36,401 nt of DNA from Opitutaceae bacterium (GCA_031263125.1 JAISGL010000180.1:1-36401), one strand, 5' to 3'. Counted from the stretch's first letter, positions 1 to 7,136 are shown. Notes: generated by a model not told the origin, from the letters alone. Translations and numbers: made by a program.

Positions 1-30
1 ATAAAATTGAAAAATACCCATAATTTGTGA

Positions 31-139
31 GTTTTTTTGGTTGGGCGGGCGCCCCGAGACCGCCTTCAGCCAGGTGCGCCTACCCCGGGGGTCTCGGGGA
101 GACCGCCCTACCAAAAAACCTCTTCCGCGTAACATCAGT
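31..139. repeat. Intergenic palindromic element, GGTAGGGCGGTC family, copy 1
   Basis: Arms 31-50 and 101-120 are imperfect inverted repeats (GGTTGGGCGGGC against GACCGCCCTACC, each bordered by a T or A run). They enclose a GC-rich centre that itself contains GTCTCGGGGAGAC. The element ends at 126-139 with CGCGTAACATCAGT, the tag found at the edges of the other intergenic palindromes in this window. A much more symmetrical member lies at 7068-7113 beside carB. It is non-coding. The left boundary and anything before position 31 cannot be judged because the window starts there. Confidence 0.7.
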
Positions 140-214
140 CAGTCATTCACTCCCTCACTCCCGCACTCCCTCACTCCCTCACTCCCGTCCTCCCTCACGC
201 ACTCCCTCACTCAT
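140..214. repeat. CACTCCCT-type octamer tandem tract
   Basis: A pyrimidine-rich stretch built from degenerate copies of an 8-bp unit (CACTCCCT or ACTCCCTC). It runs from the end of the palindromic element to just before the stop codon of the pseudopilin gene, which reads on the minus strand and ends at 217. It is simple-sequence DNA with no coding signal. Confidence 0.65.
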
Positions 215-216
215 CC

Positions 217-720
217 TCAGAGCGGCTTGCCTTCTTCGTCGAATTGCACGGGGGAGCCGAGCGTGGCGCCGGTGTTCACGGTCGACTTCGGCGCGATGTC
301 GTTTGGCGTACAATGCGGATGCGACATCGAGAACGCCTTTTCACCACTGCCCGCGCCAAAGGTGTACGTGATCGGGCTGCCGGTGCCGGGGCTTACTTTG
401 CGCACGTATTGCGTGATGCTGTCCGGCTTGATGGCATCGTCGCCATCGCCAAGTCCGGCGCTGGCAAGCGTGCCGTCACTCGAAACGGAAATCGCAAAAA
501 TCTCGCCGGGACGCGCGGCTCGCGGGTGCTCCAGCGCGATCTGCTGCATTGCGAGGCCGATGTTGCGCGCGTCGAGCGCAAGCGCCTTGCCCGCGGAATT
601 GCGCCGGAGTTTCTGATACGCGGGCGCCGCCAGCATCGCGAGCAGGCCGACGATCACGACCACAATCATGACCTCAACGAGAGTGAAGCCTTTGCGAGGG
701 GGAGGCAGTGTGTGTTTCAT
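217..720 (-). CDS. Type II secretion/type IV pilus pseudopilin-like protein
   Basis: A 167-residue protein with a class III (prepilin) leader. MKHTLPPPRKG is followed by FTLVEVMIVVVIVG, so prepilin peptidase would cut after Gly11, leaving Phe at +1 and the conserved Glu at +5 (residue 16). The hydrophobic alpha-helix spans roughly residues 12-35. The rest is a short soluble domain without cysteines that match a minor-pilin signature. The start at 720 was chosen because it places a short basic leader before the cleavage site; the frame extends upstream to 804, but a 39-residue leader would be atypical. Such proteins form periplasmic pseudopili for type II secretion or pilus fibres; which one cannot be told, because no other secretion or pilus gene is in the window. 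The family call is secure; the specific role is open. Confidence 0.85.
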   Translation of the reverse strand: MKHTLPPPRKGFTLVEVMIVVVIVGLLAMLAAPAYQKLRRNSAGKALALDARNIGLAMQQIALEHPRAARPGEIFAISVSSDGTLASAGLGDGDDAIKPDSITQYVRKVSPGTGSPITYTFGAGSGEKAFSMSHPHCTPNDIAPKSTVNTGATLGSPVQFDEEGKPL

Positions 721-1004
721 GGCGCGTGTTGTGTGTTTCCGCAACGAACGCGGCACTTTGTGAAAGGCAAACGTCGTCGGAGTATTTTGCCCCTGTTCGA
801 CCAACCGGTGACGCTTCGGTGCCCGACTTATTCCAATATGCGTTCACGTCGGGACTGGCGCGCGGCGGCGGGTGTTTTTCGAGCGCGGGGAGTTTCCGCG
901 TCGGAGCCGGCGAGAGCGAGGGCGGGGGCGAGGGTGGGCGGGTTCGGCGCCGCGCGCGCGAAGACGTCCGGCAAGCGCCGCGTGTCCGCCGCCTGCATAT
1001 GTTT

Positions 1005-2252
1005 TCATCGCGCATCCCGGCGACGGCGTCGCGGAGCTTCGCCCGCCATTTCCACCGCCTGCCCTTCGCCATTCTCGCCGCCTGTTTTTTGCCTGCGCTG
1101 TTTCCGGTATGCGCCGGGCGCCAGGCCCATGAGGCGTTTGAAAACGACGCACAAATATTCGACGTGTTCGAAGCCGGTCAGGCCGGCGATTTTTTTCAGC
1201 GGGAAATCCGTCTCCTGGAGCAACTGGCTGATTTTCGCCACCTGCACGCGGCGAATCTCGGTCTGCGGCGAACATTTCAAATGCGCGCGGAATTTTTTCT
1301 CCAGCACGCTGCGCGACGTGTAAACCTGCCTGAGCACCTGCCCGACCGTAAGCCCGTGGCACGCGTGTTCGCGGATGTGGTGGATCGCGGCGGCGACGAT
1401 CCTGTCGTTGATCGCAAAGGTGTCCGTCGATTGGCGGCAGACAACGCCGGCGGGAGCCACGCGCACGTCGCCCGCCTCCGGCTGGAGGCCGTTCATGAGG
1501 CCGCCGTCCATGAGGCCGGCGAGGCATTCGGCGGCGAGATAGCCGGATTGGAACGCATTTGTCGCCACGCTCGAAAGCGGCGGCGCGCCCAAGTCGCAGC
1601 GAAGCGTGTCGTTGTTGACGCCGAGCACGGCGACCTCCTCCGGCACGTGCAGGCCGGCTTCCCGCGCGGCGGCGATTACGAGTTGCGCCTGCATGTCGCA
1701 GCACGCCATGACCGCGACGGGCCTGGGCATGCGGCGCAGCCACTGCGAAATCGCGGCGGTCTGGCGCGCCTCCCACGCGGGCGTGGGATCGCCGGGATAT
1801 TCGACGTCGAGCACTTCGCATTTTTTGCCCGCCAGTCGCGCGGCCTCCGCAAAACCGTCGCGTCGCTCGCGCGACCACGCCTCGTTTTCGTAGCCGTTGA
1901 AACCGAGCGTGCGGAAGCCGCGCTCCATGAAGTGCGCCGCGCCGAGGCGTCCGATGGCGGTGTTGTCGGGGCGGATTTTCGGGACGCCGGCAAACGGCGC
2001 GGTGTCGTTGAGATCGACGAGCGGGATTTTCAGTTGCGCGCAAATCCCGGCGAACGCGGGCGTGGTGTGGCGGCTGATGACGCCGTCCCATTTTCGATCG
2101 CGCAACCAGGCGTCGTCCGTCGCGGCGCGCGCCTCGCCGTCGAGAAAAAATGCCCACGGGTGATGCAGCCTCGCATAGTGCGCGACGCCTTTGAGCATCG
2201 CCGTTGATTCCTCAAAACGCAGGCTGAAAACAAGCAGGACGTGGGGTTTCAT
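1005..2252 (-). CDS. XylR-type transcriptional regulator (LacI-like sensor + AraC HTH)
   Basis: A 415-residue regulator. Residues 1 to about 275 resemble the periplasmic-binding-protein-like sugar sensor of LacI/XylR proteins, with the typical strand VAVLGVNNDTLRCDLGAPPL at 207-226. Residues about 284-385 form an AraC-type double helix-turn-helix ending in GLAPGAYRKQRR. Unlike LacI, the DNA-binding part is C-terminal, as in E. coli XylR, which binds xylose and activates its operon. The ligand here is presumably a sugar or sugar derivative but is not identifiable. The C-terminal 30 residues are basic and low complexity. The start at 2252 begins directly with the first beta strand (MKPHVLLVFSLRFEES). 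No Shine-Dalgarno is visible. Both flanking genes look unrelated, so the regulated target may be elsewhere. An inverted repeat about 100 bp upstream is a candidate operator. Confidence 0.88.
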   Translation of the reverse strand: MKPHVLLVFSLRFEESTAMLKGVAHYARLHHPWAFFLDGEARAATDDAWLRDRKWDGVISRHTTPAFAGICAQLKIPLVDLNDTAPFAGVPKIRPDNTAIGRLGAAHFMERGFRTLGFNGYENEAWSRERRDGFAEAARLAGKKCEVLDVEYPGDPTPAWEARQTAAISQWLRRMPRPVAVMACCDMQAQLVIAAAREAGLHVPEEVAVLGVNNDTLRCDLGAPPLSSVATNAFQSGYLAAECLAGLMDGGLMNGLQPEAGDVRVAPAGVVCRQSTDTFAINDRIVAAAIHHIREHACHGLTVGQVLRQVYTSRSVLEKKFRAHLKCSPQTEIRRVQVAKISQLLQETDFPLKKIAGLTGFEHVEYLCVVFKRLMGLAPGAYRKQRRQKTGGENGEGQAVEMAGEAPRRRRRDAR

Positions 2253-2347
2253 GTGGATTGCGGGATGACCAGGGCGAGGTTGGATAAGTTATGAATGACA
2301 CGCGAAACACTCGAACAAACGCGTGCAGTCTGGACGCGGACCGCGCG

Positions 2348-2385
2348 CGGGCAAAACTTATTTTGCCCGGCCGTTGCCCGGCCGT
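2348..2385. promoter_or_regulatory. Inverted repeat and 11-bp duplication upstream of XylR-type gene
   Basis: CGGGCAAAA (2348-2356) and TTTTGCCCG (2361-2369) are perfect 9-bp arms around the loop CTTA. The right arm overlaps a perfect tandem duplication of TGCCCGGCCGT (2364-2374 and 2375-2385). The site lies about 100 bp upstream of the regulator start at 2252. A hyphenated palindrome there could be an autoregulatory operator; on the minus strand no U-run follows, so a terminator is unlikely. The function is inferred from position only. Confidence 0.35.
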
Positions 2386-2470
2386 ATTTCGTCATTTCGT
2401 CCGACCTCGATTTGGCGCCGCACCGGCACAATGGTCATGTCTCCCGTGCGCGATTCCCATGCGTAATTCC

Positions 2471-2524
2471 TGTCCGTGTCCGCGCCTGTGTCTGCGTCTG
2501 CGTCCGCGCCCGCGTCCGCGTCCG
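2471..2524. repeat. Hexanucleotide tract (CGTCCG)n
   Basis: Nine consecutive degenerate 6-bp units (TGTCCG, CGTCTG, CGTCCG, CGCCCG variants). The tract ends 5 bp from the stop of the DUF167 gene, whose coding strand is minus. A related tract of opposite sense lies inside the 5' end of the same gene (2793-2851). Confidence 0.7.
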
Positions 2525-2529
2525 CATGG

Positions 2530-2871
2530 TCACACCTTCAGGCGCGCCCGCGTTTCATCGAGGGAAAGACCGTCGATTTGAATGACTTTTTGACGCGATT
2601 TGTCGCCGTGCGCGATCGAGACCGCGCGCCTGGGCAGCCCGAGCGCACCGGCCAGAAATTCGCACAACGCTTCGTTTGCCCGCCCTTCGAGCGCGGGCGC
2701 GCGCACCTTGACCTTGAGCGCGTCGCCGAGCCAGCCGGCCACCGCGTTGCGTGGCGCGTTCGGGACGGCCCTGATGGCGAGTTTGCAGGAGGCGGCTGGC
2801 GCGGGTGCGGGTGCGGATGCGGATGCGGGTGTGGGCGCGGATGCGGATGGAGCGGGTTGGCGGGCGGACAT
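2530..2871 (-). CDS. DUF167 (YggU-like) family protein
   Basis: A 113-residue protein. After an N-terminal Ala/Pro/Ser-rich low-complexity segment (about residues 5-30), residues about 31-113 match the small DUF167/YggU fold. Visible family hallmarks are VPNAPRNAVAGW, LKVKVRAPALEGRANEAL and a C-terminal HGDKSRQKVIQIDGL stretch. The biochemical role of this widely conserved family is not established. The start at 2871 was preferred; a longer in-frame start at 3048 would add 59 residues without homology-like features. The low-complexity N-terminus is encoded by a hexanucleotide repeat, so its length may vary between strains. No Shine-Dalgarno is present. Confidence 0.85.
   Translation of the reverse strand: MSARQPAPSASAPTPASASAPAPAPAASCKLAIRAVPNAPRNAVAGWLGDALKVKVRAPALEGRANEALCEFLAGALGLPRRAVSIAHGDKSRQKVIQIDGLSLDETRARLKV
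2793..2851. repeat. Hexanucleotide tract (GCGGAT/GCGGGT)n within DUF167 gene
   Basis: About nine degenerate 6-bp units on the plus strand encode the Ala-Pro/Ala-Ser linker of the DUF167 protein on the minus strand. Together with the tract at 2471-2524 it forms a pair of roughly inverse-complementary simple repeats flanking the conserved part of the gene. Confidence 0.7.
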
Positions 2872-3118
2872 TTCTTTTTGCGGCGTGATTTGACGGTGAA
2901 ATAAAATCACGTCCCGGCCCGCCCGCAAGAATATCAGCCGGCATTTCGTCCGCAAAAACACACTGTGAAATCCAGTGCAGCGAAATCCGGAGCTGTGAAT
3001 TCGGAACTGAAGTTCCGCAGCCAAAGGGATGCAGGATGCAAAAGGCACTGGTGCGCTGTTCCCCCATCATCCATCAAACAAACCCGAAACCCACAATTGA
3101 GTGAATGCCGTGCGAATG
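2872..3118. other. Intergenic stretch, no gene seen
   Basis: This is the first half of the 457-bp gap between the DUF167 gene and the DUF4097 gene. It has no convincing coding frame. The only structure noticed is a short hairpin, CGGAACT (3002-3008) with AGTTCCG (3011-3017) around GA. It should hold the promoter of the DUF167 gene on the minus strand, but no clear -10/-35 was recognised. Confidence 0.5.
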
Positions 3119-3240
3119 CCTGTCCTGGGAGTGCGGGCATCTCTGCCCGCAATGCGTGTTTGAAATACACCAAGCGGGCGCACGGTGTTTCGCGGGCAGA
3201 GATGCGCGCGCTCCCAGGACAGGCCGGTCGCGTAACATCA
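3119..3240. repeat. Intergenic palindromic element, CTGGGAGCGCGGGCATCTCTGCC family, copy 1
   Basis: Arms of 32 bp (3119-3150 and 3192-3223) match at 30 positions as an inverted repeat around a 41-bp loop. The right side continues into the shared tag CGCGTAACATCA at 3229-3240. A second copy, in opposite orientation as judged from the loop, lies at 6622-6737. Both loops contain related sequence (GTATTTC in one strand), which shows common descent and not chance symmetry. It is non-coding and MITE-like or REP-like in organisation. Confidence 0.8.
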
Positions 3241-3246
3241 ATTCGG

Positions 3247-3284
3247 AAAAATGAAAAGCGGGTCGCCAAGCCAAGCGACCCGCT
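3247..3284 (-). terminator. Intrinsic terminator of the DUF4097 gene
   Basis: On the minus strand AGCGGGTCGC and GCGACCCGCT (plus positions 3275-3284 and 3257-3266) form a perfect 10-bp GC-rich stem with an 8-nt loop. It is followed by TTTCATTTTT. It starts about 45 bp after the stop codon of the DUF4097 gene at 3329. Stem, loop size and U-rich tail fit a Rho-independent terminator. Confidence 0.75.
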
Positions 3285-3328
3285 CCGGTTGGAGGCGCGG
3301 CAATGAATTGCCACGCGTTCCAAAAAAT

Positions 3329-4276
3329 TCACCGCGCCCTCACGTCGATATTGCCGCCCGAGGCGCGCAACTTCACCAGCGGGCCGCCGCCGTTGACCTT
3401 GCCGGACAGGCGGTTTTTCCCGTGGCCGCCCGCGAGCGTGTCAATCCGCACATTGTCGCCGGCCCACACGCGGCCTCCGTTTGTCACCGCGTCGAGCAGC
3501 AGCGTGCTCGATTTGTCAAACTGCACACTCACCTCGCCGCCCGACGTAATCAGCACGCACTCGTTGGAAATCTGCGCGAGGTTTGCGTTGATCGTTCCGC
3601 CGCTCGTGCGCGCATTCACCGCGCCCCCGACGCCGTTGATCCTGATGTTGCCGCCGCTGGTCGTGATTTGCAAATCGCCCGCCGCGGGTCCCGCCTCCAC
3701 GTTGCCGCCGCTTGTTACGAGCGCGGCGTTTTGCGCGCAACCCGCAAGCGTGACATCGCCACCGCTCGTGCGCGCATCGACCGGGCCGCCGATGCGCCCG
3801 AGTTTCACATCGCCGCCGCTCGTGCGCGCATGCACCGCGCCCGCGATATCGCCCACGATCACATCGCCGCCGGAGGTCGTGAGCGTCGCGTCACAGGAGC
3901 GCGGCACGGTCACGTCGAACTCCACATAACCCGACGCGCGGCCCCAGGCGCTCCTGACATATTTCGCGGACGCGCTCACGGAATTGCCCGACTGTTCCAT
4001 CACCAGGTCGAGCGACTTCGCAATCGCATCGGCATCGGCGTCCGTGTTTGCCTTCGGGAAAATTTGCCGGGCGACGATTCGCACACTTTGAACATCGCCC
4101 GGTTCGACGCGCACCTTGCCGCCGGTTGTCCTGACGGAAAGTTTCGCGCCAGATTGCACCTGAAATGTCTTTTCGACCGTCCGCTCGATTTTTGCCGCCG
4201 CTGTCGCGGGGAAAAAAACGGCGGAGGAAGCCGCCGCGAAAACGAGCATTGTTTTTGAAAGCATGAAAAAGTTCAT
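3329..4276 (-). CDS. Exported DUF4097-family beta-solenoid protein
   Basis: A 315-residue protein with an N-terminal signal peptide (MLVFAAASSAVFFPATAAA, cleavage near residue 28). The bulk consists of repeats with the motif TSGGD/TSGGN roughly every 18-22 residues (for example TTSGGDVIVGDIAGAVHA, RTSGGDVKLGRIGGPVDA). This is the pattern of the DUF4097 putative-adhesin family, predicted to form a right-handed beta-helix. The repeats continue to the C-terminal ASGGNIDVRAR. It is probably periplasmic or surface exposed; its function is unknown. Two starts are possible, 4276 and 4264 (MLSKTM), and neither has a Shine-Dalgarno. It is divergent from the heparinase-like gene with a 116-bp gap containing an inverted repeat, and has its own terminator, so it is probably monocistronic. 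Confidence 0.85.
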   Translation of the reverse strand: MNFFMLSKTMLVFAAASSAVFFPATAAAKIERTVEKTFQVQSGAKLSVRTTGGKVRVEPGDVQSVRIVARQIFPKANTDADADAIAKSLDLVMEQSGNSVSASAKYVRSAWGRASGYVEFDVTVPRSCDATLTTSGGDVIVGDIAGAVHARTSGGDVKLGRIGGPVDARTSGGDVTLAGCAQNAALVTSGGNVEAGPAAGDLQITTSGGNIRINGVGGAVNARTSGGTINANLAQISNECVLITSGGEVSVQFDKSSTLLLDAVTNGGRVWAGDNVRIDTLAGGHGKNRLSGKVNGGGPLVKLRASGGNIDVRAR

Positions 4277-4278
4277 GC
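4261..4278. promoter_or_regulatory. Small palindrome over the alternative starts of the DUF4097 gene
   Basis: GCATGAA (4261-4267) and TTCATGC (4272-4278) are perfect 7-bp arms around AAAG. The two candidate start codons of the DUF4097 gene (minus strand, 4274-4276 and 4262-4264) lie in opposite arms, so an mRNA hairpin here would sequester both. A regulatory role is speculative. Confidence 0.3.
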
Positions 4279-4322
4279 CATATCAACACGACGGCATCGC
4301 GAAAAGTTACACGCCCCGTGGA

Positions 4323-4346
4323 AAAAATTTTCCCCGGAAAATTTTT
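4323..4346. promoter_or_regulatory. Inverted repeat in divergent DUF4097/heparinase promoter region
   Basis: AAAAATTTTCC and GGAAAATTTTT form perfect 11-bp arms separated by CC, centred in the 116-bp gap between the two divergent genes. The position, symmetry and AT-rich ends fit a transcription-factor operator or a promoter-proximal hairpin acting on either gene. No regulator is identifiable. Confidence 0.45.
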
Positions 4347-4392
4347 CCCGCGCGCTTGGCAAAAAACAACATTTGCGATTCTGTGTCCCTGC

Positions 4393-6372
4393 ATGAAAAC
4401 GCTCCTCGCCGCCCTCCTCGCCTGCCTTTTCATTTTTTCCGCGTCCGTTTTTTCCGCGGACGCCGCGCGCGCGTCCGGCGCCGATTCGCCCGCCGCCGAT
4501 CCGCTCGCCACGCTTCGCAAGGAACACCCGCGCCTGCTCTTCACCGCGCAGGACTGGACGGCTTTCGACAAACGCGTGCGCTACCGCGCCGCCGATCCGC
4601 AATTCGACGCGCTCATGTCGCAGCTCGAAAAAAACGCCCGCGCCATTCTCGACGCGCCGCCGCTCGAGCGCGTCATGACCGGACGGCGCCTGCTCCACGT
4701 TTCGCGCGAGGCGCTCCGCCGCGTGCTCACGCTCGCCGTCGTTTGCCGCGCCACGGGTGACGATGTGTTTTTCCGCCGCGCCGAAAAAGAAATGCTCGCC
4801 GTCGCCGCGTTCGGCGACTGGAACCCGGCGCATTTTCTCGACGCCGCCGAAATGACCGCCGCGCTCGCCATCGGCTACGATTGGTTTCACGAAAAACTTT
4901 CCACTGGCTCACGCGCCGTCATCCGGCGCGCCATGATCGAAAAAGGACTGCGCGAAGGCATCGACCCCAAGTTGAAACGCAACAGCTGGCACCGCTCTGA
5001 AAACAACTGGAACCAGGTCTGCCTCGGCGGCCTCGCGCTCGGCGCGCTCGCCATCGCGGAGGACGAACCCGAACTCGCGCGCGCGATGCTCGCCGCCGCC
5101 CGCGCCGGCATTGTCCACGGACTCAAACCCTACGCGCCCGACGGCGTTTATCCCGAAGGCCCCGGCTACTGGAGTTACGGCACCTCGTATCAAGTGCTCA
5201 TGATCGCCGCGCTCGAATCCGCGCTCGGCGACGATTGGAACCTCTGCGCCAGCCCCGGTTTTCTCGCGAGCGCCGACGCGCAGCTCCAGCTCTGCGGCCC
5301 CTCCGGCTTCATGTATAATTTTTCCGACTGCGGCAACGGGCGTCTCTTCGATCCCGCGCTGTTTTGGTTCGCGAAAAAACGCAACAACCCCGCGCTCGCC
5401 ACCCCGCCCCATCCCACCGGTGAAAACGCACGCTTCCTTCCACTGATCGCGCTCTGGTGGCCGGAGGACGACCTCGCGCCGGAACACCCTATGCTTGATC
5501 TACCTCTCGCGTGGAAACCGTCGCGATTAAGGATGCTGACGGAACATTCCGCGCCCTCCGTGCCCGATTTGCCTCTCGCGTGGAAAGGCGCGGGCGCGAA
5601 TCCCGTCGCCGTTTTCCGCAGTTCGTGGACTGATCTGAACGCACTCTACCTCGCCTGCAAAGCTGGCGCGGCGAACATAAGCCACGGACACATGGACGCC
5701 GGCTCGTTTATTTTCGAAGCCGACGGCGTGCGCTGGGCGTTCGACCTCGGAATGCAGAATTACGAATCGCTCGAATCAAAAGGCATGCAAATTTTCGGAC
5801 GTGCGCAGGACGCGCAACGCTGGACGATTTTCCGCCTGAACAATTTTTCGCACAACACGCTCACAATCGGCGGCCAGCCGCACCGCGTGGACGGGCGGGC
5901 GGAGTTTTTGCGCTTCTGGCATGATGAAGACATCACGGACAGCACCGGCAAATCAAGCGGCGCCGAGATCGACCTCTCGCCCGTATTCGCGGGGCAGGCC
6001 GGACGCGTGCGCCGCACTTTTGAGTTTCTCCCGCAAGCGCGAATGGTGCGCGTCATGGACACAGTGGAAGGCTCCGCGCCCGGAGCCGAAATACGCTGGG
6101 CGATGGTGACAAGGGCGAAAATCCAACTCAGCGAGGACAACAGCGGCAGTCACGCGTTGCTCACGCAATATGGAAAACAACTGCGCGTCTGGACGGACAA
6201 CGTGAACGGCGAAAAACGCGTGTTTGAAGTGATCCCTGCCGAGCCATCCGTGAAGAACGATTACGACGCATCCAATCCAGACATGCGCATTCTGATCGTC
6301 CGCGCCCGAGCGTCAGCCGATGGCAAGGCGACAATCGCCGTGCAGCTCGCCGCCGGCGAAAAAAACGATTAA
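4393..6372 (+). CDS. Exported heparinase II/III-family protein (putative polysaccharide lyase)
   Basis: A 659-residue exported protein. The signal peptide is MKTLLAALLACLFIFSASVFS, with cleavage probably near residue 22 or 27. An alpha-helical toroid-like N-terminal half carries NNWNQV (about 205) and YPEGPGYWSYG (about 253). A beta-rich C-terminal half begins around 400 and carries SHGHMDAGSF (about 430) and NNFSHNTL. These are the conserved blocks of heparinase II/III-like and oligoalginate-lyase families, where Asn, Tyr and His residues act in beta-elimination of uronic-acid glycans. The substrate cannot be assigned. The region 5490-5600 holds a local duplication (DLPLAWK twice). The start at 4393 is chosen because the signal peptide begins there; the frame opens at 4318. 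No partner sulfatase or transporter adjoins it. Confidence 0.85.
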   Translation: MKTLLAALLACLFIFSASVFSADAARASGADSPAADPLATLRKEHPRLLFTAQDWTAFDKRVRYRAADPQFDALMSQLEKNARAILDAPPLERVMTGRRLLHVSREALRRVLTLAVVCRATGDDVFFRRAEKEMLAVAAFGDWNPAHFLDAAEMTAALAIGYDWFHEKLSTGSRAVIRRAMIEKGLREGIDPKLKRNSWHRSENNWNQVCLGGLALGALAIAEDEPELARAMLAAARAGIVHGLKPYAPDGVYPEGPGYWSYGTSYQVLMIAALESALGDDWNLCASPGFLASADAQLQLCGPSGFMYNFSDCGNGRLFDPALFWFAKKRNNPALATPPHPTGENARFLPLIALWWPEDDLAPEHPMLDLPLAWKPSRLRMLTEHSAPSVPDLPLAWKGAGANPVAVFRSSWTDLNALYLACKAGAANISHGHMDAGSFIFEADGVRWAFDLGMQNYESLESKGMQIFGRAQDAQRWTIFRLNNFSHNTLTIGGQPHRVDGRAEFLRFWHDEDITDSTGKSSGAEIDLSPVFAGQAGRVRRTFEFLPQARMVRVMDTVEGSAPGAEIRWAMVTRAKIQLSEDNSGSHALLTQYGKQLRVWTDNVNGEKRVFEVIPAEPSVKNDYDASNPDMRILIVRARASADGKATIAVQLAAGEKND

Positions 6373-6393
6373 CTTTTATCCGGAGCGCCTTCC

Positions 6394-6416
6394 GTAGCGC
6401 AGGCTGCCAAGCCTGC
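6394..6416. repeat. GTAGCGCAGGCTGCCAAGCCTGC hairpin module, copy 1
   Basis: A short dyad with GCAGGCT and AGCCTGC arms around GCCA, preceded by GTAGC. An identical 23-bp copy (GTAGC plus the dyad) occurs at 35966-35988 near the other end of the window. It lies 21 bp after the heparinase stop codon and next to the tag of the following composite element. Confidence 0.75.
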
Positions 6417-6424
6417 TTACTGAT

Positions 6425-6737
6425 CTGATGTTACGCGGACGGCAGGATTTTGTAGGGCCTGACCTTGTGTCAGGCCGCGCATGCGTAGGAGGCCGCACAG
6501 TAATTCGCAGCCTGACACAAGGTCAGGCCCTACGCGGAGGCCGATTCAAAAGGCGCCGCTGTGTTCTTTCGCCACCAACCAAACTCGAACCCTGCGATTG
6601 GGCGAGGACAACGCGAAGTCCGTTCCTGGGAACGCGGGCATCTCTGCCCGCGAAACGCCATGCGGCCTGCCTCTTGTATTTCGAAAATGCATCGCGGGCA
6701 AAGATGTCCGCACTCCCAGGAACCGCGTAATCAGTTA
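6425..6737. mobile_element. Composite palindromic element I with tag-like terminal inverted repeats (MITE-like)
   Basis: The left end is CTGATGTTACGCG (6425-6437) and the right end is CGCGTAATCAG (6724-6734), an inverted copy with a 2-bp deletion. Inside are a perfect 23-bp inverted repeat (GTAGGGCCTGACC..., 6452-6474 with 6511-6533) and a second long inverted repeat (6622-6652 with 6693-6723, about 27 of 31 matches) of the CTGGGA family also present at 3119-3223. No transposase is encoded. It may be a non-autonomous element or a nested pair of REP-like units; no convincing target duplication was seen. Confidence 0.6.
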
Positions 6738-6757
6738 TCTGGGCAAAATATGAAAAG

Positions 6758-6812
6758 TTCCGAACGGTTGCTGCCCATGTCCAGCAACCGTTCGGAAGGA
6801 TATGGTTTTATT
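6758..6812. terminator. Probable bidirectional terminator between heparinase and carB genes
   Basis: TTCCGAACGGTTGCTG (6758-6773) and CAGCAACCGTTCGGAA (6782-6797) form a perfect 16-bp stem with an 8-nt loop. On the plus strand GGATATGG and then TTTTATTTTTT follow; on the minus strand CTTTTCATATTTT follows. Because the two flanking genes converge, it could end transcription from both. The layout (AAAATGAAAAG or similar beside the stem) resembles the DUF4097 terminator at 3247-3284. The distance to either stop codon is over 300 bp, and the plus-strand U-run is 9 nt from the stem. Confidence 0.55.
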
Positions 6813-6867
6813 TTTTAAAATCAATCTCCTTTTTTATGTTGAGCTTTTTTATTTTGCGACTGATTAA

Positions 6868-7136
6868 ACTGATGTTACGCGACCGGCGGGATTTTGCACC
6901 TGACCTTGTGTCAGGCCGCGAACATGCACGGGCGCTCCCTGGCGAAGTGTCCTCCGCCAATCGCGACGTTTTCGCCAATTGCACCCCCGCCGCCATGCGC
7001 GGCGCGACACAAGGTCGCGCCCTACGCGGCTCCCACCAGAATCGTTTGCCACCGTGTTACGCAGCCGGGGTTTTTTGGTAGGGCGGTCTCGGCGAGACCG
7101 CCCTACCAAAAACCGGCCTTCGCGTAATATCAGTTA
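6868..7136. mobile_element. Composite palindromic element II with tag-like terminal inverted repeats (MITE-like)
   Basis: The left end is ACTGATGTTACGCG (6868-6881) and the right end is CGCGTAATATCAGT (7121-7134), its inverted copy. The left part repeats the CGGGATTTT...CTGACCTTGTGTCAGG module of element I, with a degenerate partner (GACACAAGGTC) at 7006-7016. The right part is a near-perfect palindrome of the GGTAGGGCGGTC family (7068-7113, loop GGC), preceded by a tag remnant TGTTACGCAG near 7054. The right tag overlaps the carB stop codon (7134-7136). No transposase is present. Confidence 0.6.

Larger units (their letters stand above)
6373..7133. other. Repeat-filled gap between convergent heparinase and carB genes
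   Basis: This 761-bp gap has no credible gene. It contains a GTAGCGCAGGCT hairpin, two composite palindromic elements bounded by inverted copies of the ACTGATGTTACGCG tag, and one strong hairpin that probably terminates transcription from both sides. The individual elements are listed separately. About 50 bp of AT-rich DNA (6805-6867) separates the hairpin from the second composite element. Confidence 0.7.

Noticed and set aside
2249-2431. 60-codon minus-strand frame upstream of the XylR-type gene
   Set aside because: It overlaps the regulator start and the palindromic leader and shows no protein-like features.
7068-7113. Intrinsic terminator of carB
   Set aside because: The hairpin is strong but is not followed by a U-run on the minus strand, and its sequence belongs to a dispersed palindrome family. 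It may still pause RNA polymerase.
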